From positions 1 through 64,000 of the forward strand of contig JAJKFH010002178.1 of the NCBI GenBank assembly GCA_023333565.1: 64,000 nucleotides of DNA. Direction: 5' to 3'. The notes below the pieces were generated by a model. It searched no databases and was not told the DNA's origin. It was given only the letters and a program-made list of their open reading frames with translations. Source of the DNA: Puffinus mauretanicus. Lineage: Eukaryota > Chordata > Aves > Procellariiformes > Procellariidae. The position numbers and the translations under genes are program-made. Shown here in pieces: positions 49,249 through 62,900 of this stretch. The first letter of the stretch is position 1. Every line of letters begins with the position of its first letter.

Positions 49249-52200
49249 ATGTTTTTGATGTCTTTGGTACATTTTGTTTTGTGTTCTTTTCAGAGGCTAA
49301 TGTCCGAACTTGTTGCACTTGTAGTGCCATAGGCAGTCAGAATATCTTTTTCATCATGGCAATGATTTTAATCTTACCAGTTGGGTTTAAGTGGTCAACA
49401 CAGCTTCCACCTGACTAACAATCTAGTCTATATATAAATAAATAGACCCGAAGTGCCTATTAAGTCTGCAACGTAACATGAGTGAGGAGAAATCAAAGCA
49501 CAGCTCCACGGGCAGCTCCTGACTATGTTATCCCTTACTGAGCAGAAGCTTTAAAGTAGACAGCATTGTCGACTGGACTGTTAATGTTATGGAGAAGATG
49601 GCTCTTTCATCCACTTGCATTAAGTTAGAAAACAACAAGCTACAGCTGGCCTGACTTCTTTTTATGAAAAGAAATTACACAGGCAGCCTGAATCATAGGT
49701 GTTTAAAACATTTTCACTCTTAATAAGCTGGAACAGCTAGCTGGGGATTCCTAGCTTTTGATTAAGAGCAGCCAGCCCTTCAACTGTACAACTTCCAAAA
49801 TGGCAGGTGTTGATTTTTCTCCCTCAGGCAGCAAGTGAAAATATACTTGTATTCCCTATTAAATTCAAACTGACAAAAAACCCCCAAATCCTGCTGTCTG
49901 AAATAGAATCTGTACTTCTTCACTGGTCTAAAAAATATCTCACAGCTTCTAGGGAAGAAGGGCTTCTGTCCTGTAAGGTCCCGAGCACTTGAAGCTTCAA
50001 GGCCTGCCCCTGAACACAGGTCTAAGAATGTGTTTAAATATTTTCTAGGGTGGAGTAAGATCTCTTCCTGGTATACTTCCACATCAGGGACATATCTATG
50101 CTGCCTCATTGTACAGGATGATAACTCCACTGCGATGGATGCAGCAACACCAGTGCATACTTGGAGAGCTGTAGTGCTCAATCAAGCATCTCTTAATAGC
50201 AAAGTGACAACAGTATTTTTTCAGTTCTTGAAAGGAACAGGTGGATGAATAGCAAATACATTATTCACTCCATGCCAGGTTTCTCAGTCAGGTATGAGCA
50301 GGATATGCTTGTCTTGACCTCAGTAATGTGCAAGTGTTCTTGGAGAAACCTATGTGAGTTAACAGGGAATGATCCATGGTACAGAGCGGATGGTTTGACA
50401 GATAAACTTTTATTAAAGTTTCAGAGTTCTTTATAGCTAATTTTTAAAGAACAGTATCTATCTTTGGGAGAATAGTAGTCATTAAATCCCTCTGGGTTTC
50501 TATTTGTCTTACAGTGATACTTCCTGGTTACATCTGGGCCTTTAGGTGATGCTTCAGCAGTGTAAATGGGCTTTAAGTGAGACTCCTCTCTCTCCAGGAG
50601 AGACAGCACGCATGCAAGGTATGCATGCTGACCTCCCTAACTACAGCTATGTAGTTAGGTCAGATATGGGAGACTGCTGCTAGATAGACACCAGAAGTGG
50701 GTGGAGTGTACTCACAGATTCCATGAGAACTCAAAGTCTATGCTTCAAGGGTGCATTTACAGGGAAGCCAAGGGATTATAGCTTCTGCCCTTGATCCTTG
50801 TTAGCACTGCCCAAGAGTGGACATGTTTGGCTCTAAGTGATGGAGCCAGAAAAATCACATATACATCCAGTCCTGGATTAAACCTTTCTTTGGGCCAAAA
50901 GAGAAGTCTGGCTCTTTTCCAGGAAATGCAAGAGCTCAGAATAAAGGCTGAGAATTACCTGTTCCATCACTGAAGATTTCTTCAGCCTAATAGCCTGGTT
51001 TATCTTGCACACTTACAAATTCCCATTTGCTTTCCAGCGTACTTTTTTTTAGTATTTTTCTACTTGACAAATATTGGTAGCAGAATAAATGTATGTGAAA
51101 TGTCCGTTGAAGATGTACAGAATAGCACCTGTGTAATACTGTAGCAAATTCACGAAACTTACTTTCAGTAAATCTTTCTTTGAAGTGTCCTCCTCTCCAC
51201 TAAACTCATCCCTTCTTTCATCCACTCTCCTGGCTAATGGTAAAACAAATAAAAAAGCCTCCTCCAAAAAAAACCTCCCTGCTCCTTAGCCTAGCTGCTG
51301 AGACTGTCCTGATGTCTTGGCAGGATGAGGCTTCAGTGCACCATCCATCAGACATGCTTGCATAGAAGCTGATTTCTTTCCCATCGAGGCTGCTGGACTG
51401 AGTAAGAGACAAATCTGAGCTAATCTTCACATACTCTGTAGTCTGCTCTTTTCTGATGCTGAAGTGGAATTTGTATGTGCATCACGGACTTTCCAGGGAT
51501 GAACTGTAGCTCCAAAGCAGTGGAAACGTAGGTCCTAAACAGCTTGATACGAGTCCCTTTCAGTACTGTTACAGCATTAGCACGCAGGAATAACAGATAG
51601 AAACAGGGATGTCACCTGGAGGCACTATTGTAGCCAGATACTCAGATTTCATGCCATTTGCATTTGAAAGTTTATAGCAGCCGAATATATTGCTGCTAAA
51701 GTTTCCTGCCTTCCTAAAGCTTCTCTTTATCTGGAGCTTTCTTTTGGCTCAACTGCTGGTTATCATTTTAAATTATCTGTGCCACTGAGTGGAAAAACAA
51801 CAGCAAAAAAGTCTAATAAAGAATCTTAGTTTCCTAGGTTGCTTGCTGTTGAAGTTTAGTTTACTTTATTGATGAGCCGAGCCTTATTTTATCTTTAAAA
51901 ATTTCCTACAAAACAGTAACCATTTCCCTGTGAGTTCTGCCAAAACAAATATTCCCATCATTTTATCTTGTGAAGAAAGCTGTTGTTCCAAGTACTTTGT
52001 TTCTAAATACACTTTCTATCGTAAAAAGACAGTCTGTATTCAAGATGAGTTCCCAATATCTGTGCCTTGCTGCAAGAGCTGCAAATCCTTTAAGAGGGTT
52101 TATTGCACTAATTTCTGGAATTAACCCTTATACCAAACAGGTATATCTCTGTCTGGCTTTATTTCATAGTAGGTCATGGGAAATACAAGGAAGAGAAGCA

Positions 52201-55200
52201 CTTTCAGTTGTGTTTGTGACATTACATGTGCTGTGATAGGGTTGCAATGAAATAGTAAATGGATGAATTAAAACTGTTGACAAAATGAAAGCCATGTTAT
52301 TTGTGACATTCCATATGCTGAGAAGATTGTCAGAGTCACTGGAAATTGTCACTGATTCCTTATGTTTGGATACATCTTATGTTTGGAAAAGCCAGATAAT
52401 TATCATGCTGAAATGGACCTGTATTACACATTGTAATGTGTAATTGTAGTTGTAACCTGTAGTTGTAAAAGCTGCAACTTAACAGTGAAAATGTACCAAA
52501 TGTTTTGCCTTAGTAGAGGACTTCGAAAAGGAAGGTACTGAAAGTGTTAGCTAGACAGGGGCATCGTCTGTTCCAGCAAGAAATTTTGCCTTTCTGCAAA
52601 GAAGGACTTTGAGAGTGTTAAGATTAGTGAGTAAATTTTTCCTACTTGACTTATTACTTGTGGCCTTTTGTAGTATCCCTTTAGCAACTGCTACATGACA
52701 TGACCTTTTCAGCATATTTATCAGTCTCAGCCTTATGGATGATGCAGATTTATAAATGTGGTTGCTGGCAGGAATGACCAATTCTAGGAGACTGTTCTAA
52801 AATCAGGTTTTGATGGGGGTGCTTTGAAACACTCGTGTGCTGGGGCATGTGTCTGACTTCCACTCTGAGGCTCTGAAGTCTGAGTGTAAGGCACAACTCT
52901 AATTCCACAGCAAAAATTGGGAAAAAGAACTTAAAATTAGACTAAATAGCAAATAGGCTGCATCTGATGAAGCATGAGTGTTAGTTTCAATAAAAGATGC
53001 AGATTTACAACATTCTACTTTGTGATTTACTTTTATATATATATATATGCTTTTATGACTCTTGTTCCCAGAGTAAATGTAGTGCAAAATTAGTAAAGAA
53101 AATGAATAGTTTCTGAGTAACAACATGAATTTACCTTTTTAGAGGCTAAACCAGACATATATGATGCAATACATACTGCAACAAAACGGCTTTTGATTTT
53201 GTTGAAAGTTCTTTCTTTTTGCCTTTTTTTTCCACAGATGTGATCATTCTGTGGTTCCTGTTGTAGGGAGTCTTATCTTTGAAAGGCAGAGGATTTGATA
53301 TTTGAGCAGTATATTATACTTGAGGGGTATGCTGACTTATTAAATTGGTTTCCTGATACTCCACTGTGGCATTTCTTGCATGTGTATGAAACTTCAAATA
53401 CTACTGGAGTGTGCATTCATACCATTGAAGTCTGTAGCAAAACTTCTGTTTACAGTGGAGCAGTGTCAAGACCTGTGTGAACTGCTGTATGGATTCAGCA
53501 GTTCTGCTCTTTACTCTTGAAAGATCATGCACTGTGTCCCATTTGCACACAAAATTTTTTTCTATCTTCCTGCATTAATCCATTTACAGAAAAATTAATA
53601 ATGTCTTTATGTGAGTTCATGTGTTACATTCCTGGCACTGTTGGCAGATTTTATGCTCAGCCCCCAAAATTTCAGATCTTTCATATCTGGCAGATATGAA
53701 TAAGCAAAGAAAGTAAAATTGTAACCTAAAGGCAGATAGAGATGAAACAGGAGAATGCCATGATCCACCCATTGTGATACTGAAGAAGGAAGAGTATGAC
53801 GGTTAATCAATCACCTCATTATAACAATGTAATTTCTAATAGAATAAGATTTGTGTACAGTGTCAGTGACTTAAGTGTTGCTATTTGTACCTATTTTAAG
53901 CATTTATTTCTGATAAAGTTGATAAATTTCTGATAAATTATATAATTTCTTAGTCATTTAGCATGATTTTTCTCATCTTCTGTTTTAGGCTACCCTGCAG
54001 GACTTGGGTTTTCCACTGAGACTCAGTTACTGACATTAGCACCTGTTTTAGAGCCTGGAGCCTTTCTAGGGCAAGAACTTATTTCGTAGCAGGTGCTGCA
54101 TCACATGGCTGCAAAACCTGGGATTTGAATAGTGAAGAAATTCTCACTGTGTGCCTTCCTAAAGCTTTAGTTTTGCCTTTTGTGTAGATAAATAATACTT
54201 ATCTGCCCACTGGCTTCATATTACTGAACGTGTCTCAGAGGTCTGTTAAGGCTCCTCCTGAACATCAAGATGGTGTTTCTGCTGAGGCCTGTCCCTGCTT
54301 CCTGCTGGGACTTGCTGTTTGGGGAAATAAGACACTCTAAGATATGAAGTGAAGCACATTTGAGATGCACAGGTTAGGGAATCCAGTGACTGTTTCAATT
54401 CTATCCTAGCTCTAGCATCTGCTCATGTTGATCATTGCTGAGTCTGATGTCATCTCTGAGTGACTCCTTGCTTGCAGAAAGGAATTCCCAGTTATTGTTA
54501 GTCCCTTCTACATAATCCTATGGAAATGAGTTTAAAAATGAGCAAACCTACTTTTTTTTTTTTCATGTACTCTGCCAGCGATGTGAGAAGGAGCAGACCT
54601 CCAATGAGTTTGTGTTCTGCTGTCCAAAATACCTGAGACACCCCAGTCCCGGTTTACAAGATGACATCAAGTGGAAAAAAAGCATGAAGACCTGACAAGT
54701 TTCTGGCTTCATGAGGTGAGGCCCATAGAGAGGGAGTCATGCATTAGTGAAAATGTACAAAATTTATCAAGTACATCATAGGATATGTTTAAAAAATGAC
54801 CTCTTGTAAACTTTTATAGACAATTCCTCTACTTGTCCAGAACTGCTCCCTGAGGTATCATTCAAAAGTCTTGCCAGAAGTAACAGATTTGAACAGCAGA
54901 CATTTGATTCAAAACATTTTGCAGCTCATAAACAGAGCTACCTCCATAAGAAGAAAATCATTTCCATAGAGACCCGCTGTAGCTTGTGACATTATTTGAA
55001 TCGTGGCAATGTTGAGATGCTTGATAGCCTGTGGTTGCCTCTTGTTTAAGCTATGTGTATAGAACAATTCATCCTATGGCAATCATCAACACTTTCAACA
55101 TCACATGAAGAGGTAATGATAGACACATACCAGAGGTCTAGAAGGCTATGTCCAGTTGGAATCTCCAAATTACGAACTTTCTGAGAACCTGCACTCTAGT

Positions 55201-55379
55201 GTATCTTATGGCATGGTTGTTTCCTGCCCCTTTTCCCCACCTTTTGTGATGCTGAAATGAGTTCTCACAGTTCTGATAGATGCTGATCTGGACTGGAGAC
55301 AGAGACATTGCTGGAGTGCAGCAAAGAGAAGGCAGGATGCTGGGGAAGGACTAGAGGAAAAGTGGGAAGAGGTTGTATG
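49249..55379. other. Gene-free sequence with a triple hairpin
   Basis: It holds the three hairpins at 50589-50659 (listed separately) and an (AT)n run at 53034-53048. The longest ORF (133 aa, minus, 49780-50181) has no recognisable domain and is of chance length. Confidence 0.55.
50589..50659. repeat. Three consecutive perfect hairpins
   Basis: The first is TCTCTCC/GGAGAGA around one A (50589-50603). The second is GCATGCA/TGCATGC with loop AGGTA (50610-50628). The third is CCTAACTACA/TGTAGTTAGG with loop GCTA (50636-50659). No flanking duplication or known RNA gene was recognised. Confidence 0.8.
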
Positions 55380-55398
55380 GTACTGTACTACAGTACAG
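55380..55398. repeat. Second copy of the palindromic 19-mer
   Basis: GTACTGTACTACAGTACAG is identical to 20897-20915. The flanks do not match, so only the hairpin core is shared. Confidence 0.8.
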
Positions 55399-58300
55399 AG
55401 ATTAATTTAAGGAGAAAGACTGCATGTTGAGGTTCAAGACAGAAAAACACATAAAGCAAGTTGATCTTTGAAATTCCAGCATGGTGGCAAGACCAGATTC
55501 AAACAGGTCTATTTAAAAAAAAACCCAGCAAACAACTCTGCTATTTTAGGTTTATTTTTTCCTTGGTGGCATACTTTCTGTTTTTCCCTCTTTTTTTTGT
55601 TTAGTTCTGTTCAGAACTATGTGAATGTAGATTTGGATTTTAAGATTCTGATCCTGCAAATCTTTATGTATAAGCAAAACTTTAAGTACACATGTTGGGC
55701 CCAATAACTTATCTTTAAGGAAGTCCACAAAAGTATGCAGGGCTATGAAAAAATCCTCAGAAGAAAAATATTGCAATAGAATAAAATGTTCTACTCTTTA
55801 GACCATGTTATATAGGAAAAAAAAAGAACCACTTGGATAAACTTCAGAATTTATATTGAGTTTATGTATTTTCAAACAATGTTAGTAGTTTGTTACGAGC
55901 TTAATTTTTCATTTTTTTCTTATATGTCATACAGTTTCAATTCCTTTAAAATAAAGAATGGCTTTGCTTTAAGGAATGTGAAAAGTAACACTATACTTGT
56001 TCACTAACCAGAAAAAATCATAGTCCATGTTAGATGGGAAAACCTTTTTGAAAGCAGCTGTCAGAGTGGTCAGATGTAAATTTTCAACTAACTTTTTTTC
56101 CCCTCCCGTCAAACTGAGAAAGGGGAAGGAAAATGCATATAAACTGTAACATGTTCAGTTGAAAAAAAAATGGCCTAACTGTGGAAAGAGTTCCAGTCAA
56201 AAGTCCTCATGCTTTCTCCATACCTTGAAGCTTCAAAGAAAAATGTACACCTTGGACCTCTGTAGATGTGGATGAAGCTGAAAATGTGATAAGTGGAAGT
56301 AATCAAGTTAGTCTATCATAACCTAATATATCTAGTATCTGTTTGGCCACTAGAAGTAATACTTTTTATTAAAATGTTGTTGTCTTTTTCTGGTCTTAGT
56401 CCATCTAATGTTAAATATATTTTATGGTCTATGGTTTTAAATACAGTAGGAAGGGTAGAAAAGAGGAGGAATGTCAACTGAGTTTGAGATGGTTGTTGTT
56501 GTTGCTGCTGGGTGCTTCTGATAGACAGAGAAGATTACATACCCATCTTTTCTTTAAAAACATGCTGCAGCAGAAAGACTTCAGTGATTTGATGCAGGTG
56601 TTTTAAGGAGCGTAAGGAAATGAATAGCTTTCAGTGCTGATTTAGCAATCTGTTCCAGTGGAGCTCCAGTCTGACTTCAGGAATGAGGCAATAGAACTCG
56701 ATTTAATTGAGCAGTTGAGTGACCTTCTATTTGAAAAAGGATTTTTCCAGCATCAGTCCCTATGATCTAAGACAACATCCAATCCAAACAGTTTCCAAAT
56801 ACTTGAGAATTCCCTTTTATGTAATAGGAATACTGATAGCTGTACTACTGCTGACAGCTTGCTAGTGATACCTTTACGTAAAATACAGGAGCTCTGGGCA
56901 GCTCAGTGTACTTCATAAACACTAAATGAGCAAGGTCTGCAATTCCCCAGTCATAGATACTGTGGGAATGAGTTCCCTGTACACCAGTAGAAAGCAGCCA
57001 TCCTTTTCCCACAGGGGAAATGAAGTCAGATATGAAGGATCTTGCCAAAGTCTGTGGTGCCAAATAGGTGGCACAAAATTTTAAATTTCATGTCTCTGTG
57101 TTCTTATTCAGTAATTGCACTGTGGTAGTGCTGGGGGTGTCACCTTGTAAGCTCTGAAAGACTGATGTTCAGTGTTACTTAAGCCTGCAGCCAGTGTGTG
57201 CTGCAGAATGCCTGCACACTTCTACATGTTAGTTGCTACTGAGCACAGACAGCAGAGCTTAGCACAAGCCAGTGAATACTGCTTTCTCATGCAGAGACTT
57301 GGGAGACTCTAGAAAAACTAGTCGACAGAATGATTTACAGATCTTGAAACAAGCTCTATCTTGTCGGTAGCTTTGCTTTTTAGTAGTAATACCTGAAATT
57401 AGTCTGAAAAGCAGGGCCTTGCTTTCAGAGTGGTAATATTTAAAATTGTGTATCAGAGGAGTGTATGAGAGCAAAGTTTTGTTTGTTGCTTTTCCTGACA
57501 TCTGTCTGGGGGAATTACTATGAATGCAGCTGATTAAACTAAACTAATTTTTCCTGCCAGTCTGCCGAAGTTCTTCCGTAGGCTGTGTCGGATTTGCATT
57601 GTGAATACTACTTCTACCCACATCTCTTTTCACATTTCCCCTTTACACCACATTTTTCCTTTATTGTCTTGCTAGGCTTGCTAACCTTTTTCATTCTTAC
57701 AGCAACCTGGATAGAAGGAATGATTTCTGGCTCTGAGTCCCCTAGAAAACAATTTTTGATCTTTTCAGCTTGAATGTGAGGAAGTGGAACAGCAGTATAT
57801 GAAATCCTTTATGGGATAGATCTTGACAGATAGTATTATCTTTCAGAAAGAAATGAGTATGCTTGCTGCCAGAATGTGCTGCTGTCTCTGCCCCAAATTC
57901 TATTTTTATTTCTGTTTTCCTTAGCAGAACAGAAAAATAATAAAACATTCATTTTATTCTTTTTATTATTATTATTTTTTGAATTATTTTCTAGCCGAAC
58001 TCCAAAAAGCAGCCTGCAAGCAGAGATGAGGTCTTTGTCGAATGGCACCTGCTGATCCTCCATGAGGCAGCCTTATTTGGCCTGAGCCTGCTAGATCTGT
58101 TGGCAGTGCTGCATTATTCCTGCCAGGTGAGAAGTGGGCTGTTTGCAATCACACTTGACTTGTTGGCTGGCCTAAGTTTTTATTTTGTAAAGCCTTCAGT
58201 TTTCTTGATTAAGCTTGAGTCAGAGATTAATTTTACTGAAATTGAATCAGGGTTGAATTTTACTGCCCAAAGCTTTGAAGGGCACCTGGCTGGGCTATGG

Positions 58301-59845
58301 CCACAGAAGGGAGAAGAAGAGATAGGAGTAGAGCACCTGGGGACACTCTTGCTTCATCCAGATTGGGAGAAAAACAGAAACAGCAGTAGATGCCACTCCA
58401 CACACACCAAGTACTCATTGAGTTGGTGCCCTGCAGCCAGTCTACCGCAGCTGTCCACTTTGCTTGTGCAAGATAGCTGGCTCTATCCTGAATATGCCAA
58501 ATAGCAATAACCACTAACTCTTTTTTCTTTTCACAGGAATGAAAATGTTTGAAGTGATAAAAGATATCTTTTCGTAGGTGTAAGCATGCACACATCCACA
58601 CCCACGCCCTTGAAATACTTGATAAGGTTCTGAGCACTGATGTGCCAAATTCCACGAAACTGCTGCTCAGTTAAGCAAAGTCCACATCCTCATACAAATG
58701 GTTTAAGCTTCTTGGCTTACCGACAGTATAGAAACCATAATAATGTCGAAAACAATTATGCAAGAGGAAAAACTTGAGGATAACAGGTGGGAAAAGGAGA
58801 AGTGGTTTATACACAAAAGTAGATTGGTAGAGACAATTTTGAGTTGGAAGCTGTTCTACCTTTTATCCCCAACAGGATGGATAGGACAAATTGCTTCTAA
58901 AATTTTTCTCATAAAGATAGCGATAGGATTTTAGGATCAGAAAATACCATATTATATGCACTAAAGAAAACTTTTCTTCCAGTACCAAAGTAATGATTTC
59001 ACTAGAATTGCATGCTAATCAAGAATGCATTCATTCATTCATTTTCAGATACTTTCATTCCTGGTTTGTGTATCCTGAATGCAGTGTTACTCTAGAGAGT
59101 TTCTTTCCAGATTGAGGCAAGCTTTTCAGAAAGCTTTTTGCTAAAGATGTCCTCTTGTACTACTTTAATCTGTCCCTGGTTGTGTCATCTAGCTAGCTGT
59201 CTTTGCTGTGAAGGCCACAATCTGCATTAGCATCTCTTATATTCAAATGTCTGGTGTCCAGTATTCCTAATAGAAAAGGATGAGAAAGTAATTTTTCTGC
59301 AGCTGATAAATGATGGATAGTTGCTCTAGGGGTAGTAATGCAAGGCAGAACAGAATAGAATTTTCTTAGCAATGGAAAAAGACCCAGGAGTCTGGGATGT
59401 TTCTATGAGCAATGGATGTAATTTCATTAAGGAAGGACTTCATAGGAAGACCATGTTGTGTGGATAACAGGGATGTTTATGTGAGAACAAGCAGAGCTAA
59501 AGAGACTTGTAATACACTGAGACTTATGCTTAACTAAAAATGGGATCTGGCTACTTTTTAACCAAAGTGGTTATGATATTTGTCAGCTCTGTGTCTTTAA
59601 AAAGTCTCTGTGAATTGCAGTTGTTCTCCTTTTTCACTTCCTACTATTTGGCCTCAAATTCACAGTCTGCGTTCATTGATTTGTCCACACATTTGTCCGC
59701 CACTTGCTTTTTATCACTGAAGTTTTGCATGTCAATGTAGCAACTGCAGGATTTCTGCAAGTGAATGGAATAATAATACAATGCACCAGCTATTAAGGAT
59801 CTTGAACAGCGAGTTAGACAAGTGTGATCATGAAATGTAACTAAC
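55399..59845. other. Gene-free AT-rich sequence
   Basis: No gene was recognised. Overlapping 134-aa (58100-58504, plus) and 131-aa (58260-58655, minus) ORFs lack known motifs. A short (CATT)4 microsatellite lies at 59028-59043. Confidence 0.55.
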
Positions 59846-59985
59846 TTAGTTTTACAGTTAAAGGTAGTGAGGCAGGGAGAACATAAGTATTTTTCCTGAA
59901 TTATGTAGCAACCCTTGCTAAGTTATGCCCAGCCCAGGATATTGATCTGAGTAATGAACGCTCTATCCTTTAGTCACTCTTTCAA
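59846..59985 (-). repeat. Probable MIR SINE relic
   Basis: The plus strand matches the reversed MIR consensus as I recall it: TTTTACAG..., GTGAGGCAGGGAGAACATAA, a degraded CCTGAATTATGTAGCAAC in place of CCAAGGTCACACAGC, then GCCCAGGATATTGATCTGAG and GCTCTATCCTTTAGTCAC. Divergence is high, as expected for such an old element. Edges are approximate. Confidence 0.6.
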
Positions 59986-62900
59986 TAAAACACTAGTTGC
60001 AGTTGAACAGGGACAATTCTCCTCATCCAAATTCACGTTAGAAAATATTTTAGCTAATATGCTACAATTACATGTGCCTCATCTCTTTCATTGAGTTCAT
60101 TTTAAGAGTTGTTTCATTTCTTGGTGGATATCTTCTTATTGTAGTTTTGGTTCCTTCTTATTTAGGCAGCTTTTGTCAAGGTCATTTGCCTACAAGTTCT
60201 CAGGAAAACATTTCTTGTCCCTTGCTCTGTGAAGTCACTGGCATGGACTTACTAGCTTTACAGGAAGCAGTAGGTGTTAGCGATGCCGATGGAAAAAGAG
60301 CGCTCACCTACAAATCCTATGAGTTTCAAGCAGGAACCTGTGGTGGGGTGAACGTGGATCCTTTTTTGGAGACAAACACACCCCTTGTACACTAACGTTG
60401 CTGCCCTCCTTAAGAGTGGGTCCGTGCACCCACAGTCTGCATGGAAAAGCACCTCTTAATCTGTTTGATGTGATGGATGGATGTTCTGAGTTTAAAATGA
60501 AATAAAATGGTTTTAAGAGAAAAGAAAGCAAAACCTATAATATTAGCTTTGTTGGAGAGTTTAAATGAGCCCTGGGGCACTGTTTCTCCTTTTGTTTACA
60601 AAGAAAGAGAGGGTAGTGTTGTCTGGAGAGCTGTGCTGTTCACCTCTGAAGGATCCGGTCTCATGATCTGAAGGGTGAAAGTGGTTTGCTTGGCTCTTAA
60701 GACTCTTGCTTCCCGCCTCAGATTTTCTGGCAGCTGAAGGTAGAGGGGAGTAAAGCTTTCTGAAGAAGGCTGTTCTCCTCTTCAAGAAGGAAACTTCTAA
60801 TTGCGTCTAATGAAAGGAACTTAAAAGTTTATTTCATTATGGGACTGCAGAGTGGTTATGAGTTTTAAGACAGATGTTATTCTCTGGTGTTTTCTTTATC
60901 TTTTGCCATTTTTTTCTGATGTCAAACTATTGAAAGGCTGTTTCTTTACAATCTTTTGATTCTTTTTTTTGTTTTTGGCTTATTTGGAAAACTTCAAATA
61001 GTGTGGCCTCTCTGAGGGGGAAAGGGGAAAGGGGAGTATTTATTTGCTTTGATCACAAGCCAGCACTTTCTTTTGAAATAGTATTGTTGTGTATAAATAC
61101 TGGAGAGGGACTTTAAGAACTTCTGCCTACAGAGATGAGTGAGGACAGAGGAGTGATCTTTTCTGAGACAAAGATTGCTGAGAAGTAATTATTGGCAGCA
61201 CGCCCATAAAGCTGAAACTGATGCTAGGCTTTCATGTCTAGTGTAAAACTTCTATTGCTATCTAGTTAGTATAGACCAGGTACATCTAATAAAATGCTGG
61301 TATTGTTTAATTCCCATCAAAGTAAAACTTCCAGCCAGACATGTTCTCTTTGAGCAGAGGACAAGTTATAATTTACTGGGCAGATAAAAGCTTTCATTTC
61401 TCCTAAGAGAAAATATTTGCATCTATGTCAAGAATAGAAAATGACTTTTCTTTTCCTGTCGTGAAGTCTCTGTGGAGCAAGCAGAAACAATTCTAGCACA
61501 GATCATCTTGCTCACAGAAGGAAAGTAGGCTGTAGGGACTTTTTTAAAAAACCAACATGCTTTTGGGAAAAAAAAAAGATATTACCTAGTGCAAAAGTTC
61601 CTCACTACCCACAACTGACTTGCACATAGCCATCTTTAAAATGAGGCACAAAAATATTTTAATCACTTTCCCACCTCATTGTTTTGTAATATAAGGTTAT
61701 TCCTTGGGAGTGACCACTTATTTGCACAGCTATTCTCACAATATTGTCCACTATTTGGATTCTGTCTGGGGTAATACAATAACACAGCTGGACAGTTTTA
61801 GAAATGTGACAGTAATGATATGATAATTTTGGATCACTGCAGTAGTAAATGAATTAAAGAGCAAGTACTAGAAAGGAAATCAAGATGGCATCTTCTTCAG
61901 CACCCCATTTTTGGAGTTACTCTAATTAAAATAACAGAAATGTTAAACGCGTCAAGGCAAATCCTCATATTGGATACTACTAGCTTAACCCCCTCAAAGT
62001 GAGAGAAGTTTCTTTGTATTTACATCAATGTCACTGAAAGTAGAACTTGGCTTTGATTGAGCCTTCTCATTTGTCAAGATTTATTAATTCCTGGTGGAGA
62101 GATGAATGAAGATGGATATTTCCTTCTGATGACAGCCAGAAGAGTACTTTCACCTTGGTCACAAAGTTCCCCCCAAGCTTCACAATGCTTTATGAGTGGG
62201 AATGGAGCTTCAAATTCCCGATAATCAGCAATTGTGTATTTGGGAGCCAGGGCCCACAGGACTCCCAGATCTGTCAGCTCTGTCAACTCATTACATTGTC
62301 CAAATAGAAGATATAATGTTCACACATAAGAAGCAAAACATCTAAGAAAGAAAAAAAAAAAGATGGAGTGGGATCTGGCAGAGATCTAAAAAATCATAAA
62401 TGATAAGGAGAAATAAATCAAAATTTCTGTTTTTTCTTGGTACAGTCTTGCATCTAATGGTGAAATCAAGGACAATAATTAAAAGAAATAATCTGCTTCA
62501 CAATGCTTTAAAGAAATAAGCTAGGCTTTTTCATTTGTTAGTTTAAAAAAATAAGGATTTTTTTCCCCAGACCGAAAAAAATCAGCCCAGAGTAACCATC
62601 TTATACAACGCTTGGATTAATAATCAGTGTATCTTTTTGCTTGAGAGAATATAAAATTCCTCTTGAGATAATTTAAACAGGTTATTTCCTTAGTTGTTCT
62701 CTGAAGTATCCTTCATATCCATGAAGCTTATTATGAACCAGAAGACTGAGATTTTTATTTTTTTCCATTACTGCACTCTTGAGACAAAATGTCATAGCAA
62801 CAAGGGGAATGGTAGTAAGGTCATATGCTCACACCATGCTACAGTGATGCTTGGCTGTGGGCCGCTGTAGTATACCAATGTTTGTGACTAGAGCTTACTC

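Noticed and set aside
49780..50181. 133-codon minus-strand ORF
   Set aside because: Chance length, no signal peptide or domain, and no splice-site support.
58100..58655. Overlapping 134- and 131-codon ORFs on opposite strands
   Set aside because: Both are chance-length and at least one must be spurious. Neither resembles a known family.
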